NCBI GenBank assembly: GCA_009772965.1
Contig: WPAF01000004.1
Location: 1 to 58,102 of the forward strand
Direction of reading: 5' to 3'
Length of the DNA: 58,102 nt
Source of the DNA: Candidatus Saganbacteria bacterium
GTDB taxonomy: Bacteria; Margulisbacteria; WOR-1; XYC2-FULL-46-14; WPAF01
Shown: positions 47,282 to 57,171 of the stretch, in pieces
Layout: every line of letters starts with the position of its first letter
How positions within the stretch are numbered: position 1 is the stretch's first letter
Notes under the pieces: generated by a model
Databases searched by the model: none
What the model was told of the DNA's origin: nothing
What the model saw: the letters and a program-made list of their open reading frames with translations, nothing else
Position numbers and translations under genes: made by a program

Positions 47282-50200
47282 TTATAGATTTATCTCAACA
47301 TACCCTGTAAAGTCTGATGTCCTGTAGTCGGGTTGTTTGCTTATTTCCTGTTCGTGGCGCAAAGAAATGTGCACATATTCCGACAAATCATATTTTGCCC
47401 GCAAGCTGATGTTTGTTTTTTCAGTTGAAAGCGACTGGTAAAATTTTGAATAAGTATAATCCCCATCTATCCTAAGCCCTTCATAAAAGCGGAAAATAAA
47501 TCCAGCCCCAGGTGTAATAGAATATGATTCCTGGATTGATAAGAAATCTTTGCTTTGCGAGAAAGAATAAGAAAGAGAAAACGCCCAAAAATCATTTAAA
47601 TTCAATGTGCCTTTCAATGATCCAGTCATTGTCTGCGAATTTGTTGAATTGTCCAGCATTTCGGCAGTCCCGGATTTTGTGAATTTATTTGAGTAGCTTG
47701 AGTCAACCGCAAACCTTTCAGAAAGGGAAGTCCTGATATTCGCGCTAAATTCGCGGTTTTGTCCGTTTGTCCGCTGGAAGGTTTCTGAGGTGGCGGGGGA
47801 TTGGAGATTATTAGCAATCGCGTCATCCATTAAATAATTTAATTCAAGCGAGATAAATCTCAAGGGAGCGGATTTTAATGTGTAGATGTATGATTTTGAA
47901 TTTTGGTCCGAGCTTATGCGCTTGTAGTTGGGATAATCCGTCTTATCTATTGATAGGTTGTTATTTGTTTTATACACTCCCCCCAGCATTAAAGAATTTG
48001 ACGGCAGAAGGTTTATTTCATACTGCTGTGTTTCATCGTTGTATGTTTTTCCTTGAGTCCTGTTTAATATCGTAAAATTCGGCTTGAAATAATATTTCAG
48101 GCGCAAAGCTTGAACCGGGCGCAGGTCAAGCCTAAAAGACCCGACTGTTTTTGTCACAACTTCATTGGTTGAGCCGAATAATTCATTGACAGAAGTTACG
48201 TTGTATTTGCCATCTGTTGAAATTTTCTCAGTCGGGTCTGCCTTGTAAGCAATATCTGTCACATTGGTTTTTCCGTCGATGCTGTCATCAATGTAGTCGA
48301 GCGCGATTGAAGCCATATATTCTTTTCTGGGAGAGGCGGATAAATTTAAGCTGTACGTTTTGGTAAACGGCTTGATCCCGCCCGGCAAATCAGAATCTTT
48401 TAATTCAAGGTTGGCGGCGAGGGAAAATTTTTCAATACCCGTTGTTGAAAGCCCGAAGCCGGCGATTTTATAAATGGTTGCTTCTTCGGTGGGATAGCGG
48501 TTTAATCTTTTTTCATGAGTGTATTTTGATGAAAAATTTAAACGGCCGATTGTATGGTTTAAATCATAATAATTCCTGGTTGTCAGGCGGTTAATCTGGG
48601 TATAGGGCGGCACCGGGTCGTTATTTTCTTCAAGCTCATCCAAGCTAAAGCCCAAAGAAGGCAATTTTTGTGGAGAAAGCATGATTTTCGCGTTTCTGGT
48701 TAAAGTATTGAAATCAACACCCGCCTGGGAAAACTTTTCATTATTATAATTTGCCGATGCGTTGACAACATCGTTTGGCCTAAATGTAAAAAGCCCTCCG
48801 TATTCCAATAAGTTTTGTTTTGGCAGGGCGTCCGAGATAAGCTCAAATTTGGCGCCTATTTTCTTGTATCGTGTCCCAAGATAAAAAGGGCCAAGCATTG
48901 AAGATGTTTCAATTTTTCCCGCTTTACCGATTGACTTAGGGTTTTGCGGATCAAGTATATTTAAATTCTTTTCTGAATATGCAAATTCTCCTTTTGCGGA
49001 AAGCAGGCTTCCCAGGTTTAATTCTCCGTCAGTCCCTAAAATATAATGGCTTTTAGGGGCTTCAGCAGAGCTGGTCGAGGTGTATATTGCATCTGCCCCG
49101 TTTTTAAGGTCTGAATCATCAATCCAGCTGGCGCCCAATTTTAAATTTGGATTTAGATTTCCATTTGCCCTTAGGGCATAGGTTGAATGCTTATAGGTTG
49201 TTTCCCGCCAATCAAAATATATCTCAATTATCTGGGTTTTGATTATAATTTTGTTTTTAAAAGTGACAGTCCCTGCAATATAGTCAATTTCATAATCTTC
49301 TCCGCGTTTTTGGAGAGCTCCGTCAACATAAACCCGTTCGCTGTTAACAACCGTTTTATACCCAAGAGTATAGGGTCCTTGCGTCCCGTTGCCGTACATT
49401 TTTACCGCTTTTGATTGGCCCTGCGGGGTAGAAGCAATTGCCTTAAACGAAAACTTTTCATAATCTCCTGAAAGTTTAACGCCCGACAATACTTTATTTA
49501 GGCGGGAAAATTCAGTATCTGCTAAATCAGCAGTAAAATCGCCAAAATAGGCTTCGGTTGAAGCTCTTTTTAATAATATGCTGATTTTTTCTTCGCGGGA
49601 GGCAACCTGGGTTGTTCCAATGGACGAAGTTGAAAAGAAGTTAGCATTAATATCAGTATCCGATACTTTACCCGAAATATTTAATCTCAATGATTCTTCG
49701 CGTGCGATGCCAGCGAGATATCCTTCTTTTGATCCCTCAATATTCCTGCTTTGAAATGAAAAGATTCTGGATCCTTTGATCGCAATTGGAGATGCCTCAA
49801 TCGATATTGCTTCAGCGGTTGGAGAAATTTCAATTGCCATTGATTCCTGGGTGGCATCCAGGCCTTTGGATATCCGATCAAACTCTTTTGGCGCGAATTG
49901 TTTAATTTCGAGCTTGGCTTTGCCGCCTTTTTTAAGCGGGGTAAAAGCCCTTATCCAAAATCTTTTGCCGATTACTTCATATTTATATTTTGGCTCGGAT
50001 TTTTGCCTGAAGAAATTAAAGATATTATCAAAAATTGTCATAAATCCGATATTTTTTTTATGCTTGATATATATGGTCAGCGGCTGCCAGCCGTCTTTGT
50101 ATTTATCAAAGATATTAACCTTGCCTGACCATGTGTCGCCGCTTTTTACCAGGTTGACTTTTAATGTATCTTTAAACTGCACGATTATCCCAACAGCATT

Positions 50201-50377
50201 CAAAGGGGTTTTTATGTATATGTTTGTTTCTTTGCCGATTACAAGAGGATAGGTTGGAGAGAATTTTATTGAAAATTCCGGAGTGTCATAGGTTTCTTTA
50301 AAAGGCAAATCGCGTAAAGTTGCTCCCGCTCCTCCGTAAAACAATATTAGGAAAATTACAACCAGGCGGCAAATCAT
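47282..50377 (-). CDS. Large exported envelope protein, predicted outer-membrane beta-barrel-rich
   Basis: Signal peptide; alternating amphipathic strands throughout; overlaps upstream NHL gene by 4 nt. Confidence 0.75.
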   Translation of the reverse strand: MICRLVVIFLILFYGGAGATLRDLPFKETYDTPEFSIKFSPTYPLVIGKETNIYIKTPLNAVGIIVQFKDTLKVNLVKSGDTWSGKVNIFDKYKDGWQPLTIYIKHKKNIGFMTIFDNIFNFFRQKSEPKYKYEVIGKRFWIRAFTPLKKGGKAKLEIKQFAPKEFDRISKGLDATQESMAIEISPTAEAISIEASPIAIKGSRIFSFQSRNIEGSKEGYLAGIAREESLRLNISGKVSDTDINANFFSTSSIGTTQVASREEKISILLKRASTEAYFGDFTADLADTEFSRLNKVLSGVKLSGDYEKFSFKAIASTPQGQSKAVKMYGNGTQGPYTLGYKTVVNSERVYVDGALQKRGEDYEIDYIAGTVTFKNKIIIKTQIIEIYFDWRETTYKHSTYALRANGNLNPNLKLGASWIDDSDLKNGADAIYTSTSSAEAPKSHYILGTDGELNLGSLLSAKGEFAYSEKNLNILDPQNPKSIGKAGKIETSSMLGPFYLGTRYKKIGAKFELISDALPKQNLLEYGGLFTFRPNDVVNASANYNNEKFSQAGVDFNTLTRNAKIMLSPQKLPSLGFSLDELEENNDPVPPYTQINRLTTRNYYDLNHTIGRLNFSSKYTHEKRLNRYPTEEATIYKIAGFGLSTTGIEKFSLAANLELKDSDLPGGIKPFTKTYSLNLSASPRKEYMASIALDYIDDSIDGKTNVTDIAYKADPTEKISTDGKYNVTSVNELFGSTNEVVTKTVGSFRLDLRPVQALRLKYYFKPNFTILNRTQGKTYNDETQQYEINLLPSNSLMLGGVYKTNNNLSIDKTDYPNYKRISSDQNSKSYIYTLKSAPLRFISLELNYLMDDAIANNLQSPATSETFQRTNGQNREFSANIRTSLSERFAVDSSYSNKFTKSGTAEMLDNSTNSQTMTGSLKGTLNLNDFWAFSLSYSFSQSKDFLSIQESYSITPGAGFIFRFYEGLRIDGDYTYSKFYQSLSTEKTNISLRAKYDLSEYVHISLRHEQEISKQPDYRTSDFTGYVEINL

Positions 50378-51339
50378 TTATATATGGTTTTTAATTTTAC
50401 AATTCGATGGTTGTTGGTATCGGCAATAAATATATCGCCGTTTTTTCCAGTTGAAATGCCCATGGGGTTATTAAATTCTCCTTCCTGATAGCCCTTTTTG
50501 CCAAAGGTAGAAAGGAGATTTCCTTTTTTATCAAATATTTGGAGGCGGTTATTGCCGGAGTCGGCAACATAAATATAATTATAATCAACCGCAATACCTG
50601 AAGGCTTTGAAAATTGGCCAAACCCTCCGATGCTTAAAATTGGCTTCCCATATTCATCCAGCTTTTGGATGCGATTGTTGTTTGTGTCGGCAATATAGAT
50701 ATTTTTTTCCCGGTCAACGGCAATATCCATCGGGTTGTCAAAAAATCCATCCCCAATGCCAAATCCGCCGATAGTTGAGAGGTAATTTCCCTCGCCGTCA
50801 AATTTTTGGATCCGGTCGTTGCCGGAGTCGGCCACATAAATGTTTCCTGCATAGTCAATAGTTATGCCTTTAGGGTTTTCAAATTTCCCGGTTTCTTTGC
50901 CAAACGAGCCCCAGGATTTTACAAAATTTCCCCTGATATCAAATTTTTGAACTCGGCTGTTTTCTTGATCCACAACATATATATAGTAATTAAAATCAAC
51001 CGCGATGGAGGAGGGGGTGTTAAACTGCCCCGAGCCGCTGCCAAACTTGCCGAATTGGTATTGAAAAGACCCGTCCTTATCGATTCTTTGGATGCGGTTG
51101 TTGCCGGTATCGGCGATAAAAATATTTCCCAGGCTTGTTGAAATGTCTCCGATAGTTGATATGCATACATCCTGGGGAAAATAAAACTGCCCTCCGCCCG
51201 ACCCGGAAAAACCAAAATCATTTACATATGTTAAGTTTGGGACGCCCACCTCAAAGGTTTGAGGCGGGGCAACTCCCATAGCAAACAAACTAGAATTAAG
51301 CGAGGATATTAGTAAAAAGGCCAATAATACCAATCTCAT
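50374..51339 (-). CDS. Exported NHL-repeat beta-propeller protein
   Basis: Repeated NIYVADSGNDRIQKFDGEGNYL / FDNPMDIAVDREKNIYIADTNNNRIQK. Confidence 0.93.
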   Translation of the reverse strand: MRLVLLAFLLISSLNSSLFAMGVAPPQTFEVGVPNLTYVNDFGFSGSGGGQFYFPQDVCISTIGDISTSLGNIFIADTGNNRIQRIDKDGSFQYQFGKFGSGSGQFNTPSSIAVDFNYYIYVVDQENSRVQKFDIRGNFVKSWGSFGKETGKFENPKGITIDYAGNIYVADSGNDRIQKFDGEGNYLSTIGGFGIGDGFFDNPMDIAVDREKNIYIADTNNNRIQKLDEYGKPILSIGGFGQFSKPSGIAVDYNYIYVADSGNNRLQIFDKKGNLLSTFGKKGYQEGEFNNPMGISTGKNGDIFIADTNNHRIVKLKTIYK

Positions 51340-51487
51340 GTTGTAATATTATCACCAAATCGCTAGAATGTTAAGGGGTTTTATGTTACCATATGCAAAT
51401 AACGTGAAATTTCTGATGTGGATTGACGATAACAAATAGTACGCTAATTGGTGTATAATTAAGCAGTTCGAGGAAAAGGAGAAAGTT

Positions 51488-53005
51488 ATGAAAAAAGCAA
51501 TCTGGATGGGTTCTATTGTAGTTATGTTGTTTGCGGTGGTCGTCATTTCAGGGTGCGGGCAGGAGATCAAGCCGGAGGTTAGCATGGGCCAGCCAGGAGG
51601 AATAATTATCCAGGGAGTGGTAAGAAATAGCACGTCAGCTTCAAAGGAAGCCTTGGCAGGAGCTATTGTAAAATTACTTGGCCCCACAGATATTAATACC
51701 ACAACTGATTCGAATGGATATTTTAAATTTGAAGGAGTTGTAATAGGGGAGCATACATTAATTATCTCAAAAGAAAGTTTTCAAGAGGGAAGACTCATCG
51801 TAAGCATTGCTGCGTTGACTCCAACCAACTCAGTTTTTACCAAAGATGTTAATTTATCAGATAATCCAGCCATATTATCAGTAGTAAGAGATAAAACTGC
51901 TTCTCCAGAAGCCCTGATAATAACCTTTAGCGAACCAATGGATACTTCAACAGTAATCCCTTATATTTCATACAATGGAGTAAGCGCAATGTCGGTCTCA
52001 GCCAAGGGAATAGTTTCTGTTAGTAAATCCTGGGATAGCGACAAAAAAATATTAACCGTTTATCCTCAGGGCAATTTTGCGCAAGGAGCAAAATATATAA
52101 TTATTTTAACTGGACCAAGCGGATCATATTCCAGCATTAGGGATACAGCAGGCAATAATCTAACTTATAATTACGGTGGGATTTTTTATTCATCTTCTTC
52201 TTATACAAACGGCACCGCTATTTGTGCTGATTTATTTACTGAATATTCAGGCAGTGCGCCTATTGATCCGCCAATAAATCTAAATATTAAAACTGTTAAG
52301 AGTAATTCAAGTGAAGTTGATTATTATGATGTTTATAATATCAATAACAATAGTAATAATAATGGTAATAATAATGTATTTGTTTTATCCTGGGATAAAG
52401 TGAAAGATGCATTAGGCTATAAAGTACTTTGCAGTATTAATGGCGGATTGTACCAACTTTATCAGCTCTATGATGATACTTACTATTGGACATACAAGCT
52501 TACAACATCAAATAATAATATCATAATTGATCTAAAGGCGTTGGATGAAAGCCTTTCTGATTATTCAAGAACTGAGTTGAATAATTATCCAGTGGATTAC
52601 GGAAATGGAATAAATTGGCCATTTATTGGCGCGAATTCTGTTAATTTTAAAGTAGTTGCGGTTAATCCCTCGGGCGAAGGGCCTGCATCTGCAGTTATTA
52701 CAGTAAAAGATACTAAAAAACCTATAGTTAGATATGCCAGTGATTACGGCTCTTATGCTCAGGTTTATTTTAGCGAACCCTTGGAAAAAGCCGGCGCAGA
52801 GGATATAAAGAATTATAGTATTCCTGGATATACGATTACTAAAGCAGTATTAACAAATTATTATTCCAGCCCAAGCTCAACCAATGTTTACCTATACGTA
52901 TCTCCTAATTTTACAGGGACTCCAAGCCTTGAGGTTGGTTCAGGGGTTAAAGATTTGACAGGCAACGAAATTGATCCAAGCGTGAAGAAAGCATTTATTT
53001 ATTAA
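51488..53005 (+). CDS. Lipoprotein with carboxypeptidase-regulatory-like and Ig-like (SbsA/Big_5) domains
   Basis: Lipobox VISGC; GAIVKLLGPTDINTTTDSNGYFKFEGVVIGEHTLIIS; ALIITFSEPMDTSTV. Confidence 0.8.
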   Translation: MKKAIWMGSIVVMLFAVVVISGCGQEIKPEVSMGQPGGIIIQGVVRNSTSASKEALAGAIVKLLGPTDINTTTDSNGYFKFEGVVIGEHTLIISKESFQEGRLIVSIAALTPTNSVFTKDVNLSDNPAILSVVRDKTASPEALIITFSEPMDTSTVIPYISYNGVSAMSVSAKGIVSVSKSWDSDKKILTVYPQGNFAQGAKYIIILTGPSGSYSSIRDTAGNNLTYNYGGIFYSSSSYTNGTAICADLFTEYSGSAPIDPPINLNIKTVKSNSSEVDYYDVYNINNNSNNNGNNNVFVLSWDKVKDALGYKVLCSINGGLYQLYQLYDDTYYWTYKLTTSNNNIIIDLKALDESLSDYSRTELNNYPVDYGNGINWPFIGANSVNFKVVAVNPSGEGPASAVITVKDTKKPIVRYASDYGSYAQVYFSEPLEKAGAEDIKNYSIPGYTITKAVLTNYYSSPSSTNVYLYVSPNFTGTPSLEVGSGVKDLTGNEIDPSVKKAFIY

Positions 53006-53009
53006 TTTA

Positions 53010-54248
53010 ATGAAAAGAATAATTTTTGCAGTAATTATTGGCATTTTCTTAACTTTGCCATCCTGGGCTCTGAAAACGGATATTCCAAAGGATCATTGGG
53101 CCTACAAATCCCTTAATCAAGCGGCATCTTTTGAAATAACCTGCCCCTGGTTTGAAAATGCCGCCAAAGAAGCGACCCGATTAAATATTGCCGAGATATT
53201 TTCAAAATACATCAAATATCTTGATAAAAGCGGATTGATAAACCCGAAACCGGCGGCAATTGATGAGGAGTATGCAGACATTCCTGAAGATAGCCCATAT
53301 TTGGGCAGTATAAAAAGGGTTGTTTCTCAATATAAAATCATGCAGACATCTTCCGGGAATGAATTTAATATAGACCTTAATATGCCAATTGGGCAATTCG
53401 CGATTTCACTTTCAAAAATATTGTCATTAAGCAAAGATCTAAATATAGACAGGGCAGAGCTTGTCAGGATTACAAAGCGCCAATTTATGAGCAATTTCCC
53501 TGACTCAGCTTACAAAAGAAACAATTCTATCAAAAGATACGAGGTTGTTGCCGCGTTGGTAAAAGCGGTTGAATATTTAAAAGAAAAAAAACAGGCGCTT
53601 AAAACTGAAGAAATTGTCGCACCATCCAATTTAAAAGATAATATCTCCTTTGGCGGCATGATGGGGCATATTTATGAAAAATCATCTTCTACCAGCTCCC
53701 TCTCAATGTTTGGAGGAAAAATGGCTTACGAGCATCCTTTTGCCAAGGATTCCGCGGTAGAAGTGGCAGGATTGGGCTGTACTTATGATTTACAGAGCAT
53801 AACCCCAATGTTTCCCGCGGGAGTTAAAACCCAAACAGTTAAAGAGTCAATGCTTGACGCGCAGGTCAGCTATAAAAATGCCATTCCTTTTTACGTAGGC
53901 GGCGGCAAGCTTTCTTCGTTAGTAGGAGTTAGGAGTTTTTGGCTGGCAAATGAAGCGGCAAAAAGTTCGCTTTTGGGATTAAGGGGCGGTCTTGAGTATT
54001 TGACCAAAATTCAGGAGAAATTGGATGGCAAAATTAGGCTCGGAGTTACGGCAAAAATATTGGGAGAGCAGGGATCTTCAATTATAGGCGAGCCAAGCTC
54101 TGTGGTTGACTATGAATTGGGGTTGGCTTATTCAATTTTACCGGATGCATTCTTGAGCTTAAATTACGCGGGCGACGCGCTGGTGTTTAGCCGCTCATTT
54201 GTCAGGTATTTTAATACTCTTACCTTAAAAAGCGGGTGGAAAATATAA
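53010..54248 (+). CDS. SLH-domain protein with C-terminal beta-barrel-like region
   Basis: DIPKDHWAYKSLNQAASFEI, YADIPEDSPYLGSIKRVVSQYKI SLH-like; C-terminal aromatic-ended strands. Confidence 0.7.
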   Translation: MKRIIFAVIIGIFLTLPSWALKTDIPKDHWAYKSLNQAASFEITCPWFENAAKEATRLNIAEIFSKYIKYLDKSGLINPKPAAIDEEYADIPEDSPYLGSIKRVVSQYKIMQTSSGNEFNIDLNMPIGQFAISLSKILSLSKDLNIDRAELVRITKRQFMSNFPDSAYKRNNSIKRYEVVAALVKAVEYLKEKKQALKTEEIVAPSNLKDNISFGGMMGHIYEKSSSTSSLSMFGGKMAYEHPFAKDSAVEVAGLGCTYDLQSITPMFPAGVKTQTVKESMLDAQVSYKNAIPFYVGGGKLSSLVGVRSFWLANEAAKSSLLGLRGGLEYLTKIQEKLDGKIRLGVTAKILGEQGSSIIGEPSSVVDYELGLAYSILPDAFLSLNYAGDALVFSRSFVRYFNTLTLKSGWKI

Positions 54249-54817
54249 TGAAATTATTTTTATCGGTTTTAACAATAATTGTTTTAAGCGTGACAGGCAA
54301 TGCTTATATGCTGGATAATTTTGAAGATGGGCTTATTAAAAAAGATCCCGCCTGGTTTGAATTTGACGGGGTTAAATTGGAGGTTTGTGAAAACGCGCTT
54401 TCTGTTTCCGGCTTTGCCAAAAACTGGTATATTGGCGGTATTGGAACCGATCTGGCAAAAGATTTATCAAGGTTTAAAACTTTTGAAATGGATGTTTACG
54501 GCTACGGGGATGCCAGCGGCAAGATAAAAGTTGAGTTATATGATGATGATAACGGCAATGATAAAATTGAAACAGATAAGAAATGGAAGCCGACCAATGA
54601 TGATTTATGGACGTCCGAAATAAACATTGATTGGTACGGCGCTAAGCATGTTTCAATCCCTTTTTCTGAATTTAAATGTGAAGGGAAGGGCAATAAAATT
54701 TGGGATCCCAATTTTGAAAACAATTCCAAAGGCATTATCAAGCTCCAGCTGATATTTTTATCCAGCACCAAGGTTGGAGACATTAACTGCAGTATAGATA
54801 ATATTCAGTTTAATTGA
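54236..54817 (+). CDS. Exported carbohydrate-binding-like beta-sandwich protein
   Basis: MLDNFEDGLIKKDPAWFEF...FKTFEMDVYGYGDASGKIKVELYDDDNG...DINCSIDNIQFN. Confidence 0.6.
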   Translation: MENIMKLFLSVLTIIVLSVTGNAYMLDNFEDGLIKKDPAWFEFDGVKLEVCENALSVSGFAKNWYIGGIGTDLAKDLSRFKTFEMDVYGYGDASGKIKVELYDDDNGNDKIETDKKWKPTNDDLWTSEINIDWYGAKHVSIPFSEFKCEGKGNKIWDPNFENNSKGIIKLQLIFLSSTKVGDINCSIDNIQFN

Positions 54818-54893
54818 GTAGGGCAAGGGCCTCGGCCGTGAGCTCGGCCGAACGGTTTATCCCTTGCCGGCAACGGACAAGCCGTTGCCCTAC
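54818..54893. repeat. Copy 2 (complete) of 76-bp inverted-repeat element
   Basis: 9-bp termini GTAGGGCAA/TTGCCCTAC; internal GGCAACGG-ACAAG-CCGTTGCC hairpin; abuts preceding TGA. Confidence 0.95.
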
Positions 54894-54961
54894 ATTTATT
54901 TTCTTGGGTTTCCATTAAATCCATTTCCCTCTCCCAAAATTTATGCTAAAATTGATAAATT

Positions 54962-56248
54962 GTGTTTTGGTTAAAATCATTTAAGGGTGGAATTCATCCC
55001 AAATATCATAAGGAATTAACAAACTTCAAACCTATTGAAGAAGCGGAATACCCCTCAAAAGTTGTCATCCCTCTTTTACAGCATACTGGCGCGTTATGCG
55101 AACCACTGGTTAAGCCGGGGGATTATGTAAAAGTCGGGCAAAAGATTGGCGATTCTAATAAATATATTTCTGCTCCAGTCCATGCTTCAATTTCCGGCAC
55201 AGTAAAAGCGGTTGAACCGCGTTTGTGCTTTACCGGCGCAATGGTTAATTCTGTTGAAATTGAATCCGATTCAAAAAAAGAAATACTTGACGGCATTTCT
55301 CCGCCCAAAGGCGACGTAATCTCCGCGATTAAAGAGGCCGGGATTGTGGGGATGGGCGGCGCCGCGTTTCCAACACATGTTAAATTGTCCCTTCCAAAAG
55401 ATAAAAAAATCGATGCGTTAATCATTAATGGGGCTGAGTGCGAGCCATATCTTACTTGCGACCACAGAACAATGCTAGAGGATGCCTACCTGATTGTTTA
55501 TGGGATAGAAACTGCGAAGAAAGTGCTTTCTGTTTCAAATATATTTTTTGGGATAGAGAGCAACAAAAAAGACGCCATTAAATTTTTCCGCGAAAGAATA
55601 CCTGGGATTAAACTAGTTAAGCTTGAAACAAAATATCCCCAAGGGGGAGAAAGACAACTGATTAAAGCAGTTCTTGGAAGAGAAGTGCCGTCCGGCGGCC
55701 TGCCTTATGAAGTTGGCGCGGTAGTGCTCAATGTTGGCACCTGCGCCCAAATTGCCAAAACCATGAAAACCGGAATGCCTGTGGTTGACAGGGTAGTTAC
55801 GGTCACTGGTAAATATCTAAAAGAGCCAAAAAACCTTCGCGTGCGGATCGGGACATCCTTTACGGAGTTGATTAATCAGTGCGGCGGAGTGACAAAAGGA
55901 GAAATTAAAAAAGTAATTGCAGGCGGCCCGATGATGGGATTTGCCGTGCCAAGCCTGGATGTGCCTGTGGTAAAAGGGACATCTGGGATATTGGTTATGA
56001 CAGAAGAAGAAGCCAAAGTTCCAGATCCCGAGTCCTGCGTTAGGTGCGGAAAATGTGTTGATATTTGTCCGCAGTATTTAATGCCCAACTTTCTAGGGGA
56101 TTACGCGGAAAACGGAAAATTCGATAAAGCGCAAAAATATGGGGCTTTGGACTGCATTGAATGCGGCGCCTGTTCCTATGTCTGTGCCAGCAAGAGGCAT
56201 TTAGTCCAGTTAATTAAATTGGCAAAAACGGAGATTGCAAAGAAATGA
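54962..56248 (+). CDS. rnfC: Rnf complex subunit RnfC
   Basis: FKGGIHPKYHKELT; GMGGAAFPTHVKL; CVRCGKCVDICPQYLMP, CIECGACSYVCASKR. Confidence 0.96.
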   Translation: MFWLKSFKGGIHPKYHKELTNFKPIEEAEYPSKVVIPLLQHTGALCEPLVKPGDYVKVGQKIGDSNKYISAPVHASISGTVKAVEPRLCFTGAMVNSVEIESDSKKEILDGISPPKGDVISAIKEAGIVGMGGAAFPTHVKLSLPKDKKIDALIINGAECEPYLTCDHRTMLEDAYLIVYGIETAKKVLSVSNIFFGIESNKKDAIKFFRERIPGIKLVKLETKYPQGGERQLIKAVLGREVPSGGLPYEVGAVVLNVGTCAQIAKTMKTGMPVVDRVVTVTGKYLKEPKNLRVRIGTSFTELINQCGGVTKGEIKKVIAGGPMMGFAVPSLDVPVVKGTSGILVMTEEEAKVPDPESCVRCGKCVDICPQYLMPNFLGDYAENGKFDKAQKYGALDCIECGACSYVCASKRHLVQLIKLAKTEIAKK

Positions 56249-57171
56249 GCAAATTGATAGTAACGCCTGCCCCTCATATCAAAGACTCCGATACAGTTTC
56301 AAAGCAAATGCGCAATGTTTTTATTGCCCTAATCCCTGCGCTTATCGCAAGCGTCATATTTTTTGGAACCAATGCTTTGGTTGTAATTATCACAACTGTT
56401 TTATCTTCGGTATTGTTTGAAGTAATTATTTTAAAAATACGCAAGAAGGCGATAAAAAAATCTGATATTTCAAGTTCGGCTCTTACAGGACTGCTTTTGG
56501 CTTTTTGCGTATCCTCATTTATGCCCTGGTGGATTATGATTTTAGCTTCGTTTATCGCGATTGCGGTGGCCAAGCACGCGTTTGGCGGCCTGGGATTTAA
56601 CATTTTTAACCCGGCGCTTGCGGCTAGGGCATTTATTTTAGCTTCCTGGCCGGTGCTGATGACAACTTGGCTTGCCCCGTATGCCGCCATTACTTCTGCC
56701 ACGCCTCTGGAGCTATTGAAAGAAAATGGGATTTCTGCAGATTATTTAACTATGTTTATTGGCAACCATGCCGGGTCAATAGGCGAAACTTCAGCTATAG
56801 CCCTGTTAATTGGGGCATTATACCTCTTGGTTACACGAACTATTGATTTTAGGGTTCCTGCTTCATATCTGATTACAGTTGTTGCTATGTCGCTTGTAAT
56901 GGGGCAGGATATAGTTTTTCAGCTTTTAGCCGGAGGGTTGATCCTTGGGGCGTTTTTTATGGCAACCGATCCCGTCACTTCGCCGGTTACAAAGCCGGGC
57001 AGATGGGTTTTTGGCGCTGGCTGCGGCTTTATTACAATGATAATCAGGGTTTGGGGAGGATATCCGGAGGGAGTTTGTTATTCAATTTTAATAATGAATG
57101 CAGTTGTGCCGCTGCTGGACAGATATTTACAGGGCAGGATATTCGGCTGTAAAAGGTGGAATGTCGTATGA
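56245..57171 (+). CDS. rnfD: Rnf complex subunit RnfD
   Basis: Polytopic; GGLGFNIFNPALAARAFIL; FFMATDPVTSPVTKPGRWVFG. Confidence 0.95.
   Translation: MSKLIVTPAPHIKDSDTVSKQMRNVFIALIPALIASVIFFGTNALVVIITTVLSSVLFEVIILKIRKKAIKKSDISSSALTGLLLAFCVSSFMPWWIMILASFIAIAVAKHAFGGLGFNIFNPALAARAFILASWPVLMTTWLAPYAAITSATPLELLKENGISADYLTMFIGNHAGSIGETSAIALLIGALYLLVTRTIDFRVPASYLITVVAMSLVMGQDIVFQLLAGGLILGAFFMATDPVTSPVTKPGRWVFGAGCGFITMIIRVWGGYPEGVCYSILIMNAVVPLLDRYLQGRIFGCKRWNVV

Noticed and set aside
50397-51221. Alternative-frame ORFs inside the NHL gene
   Set aside because: Artefacts of the repeated codon pattern of NHL repeats.
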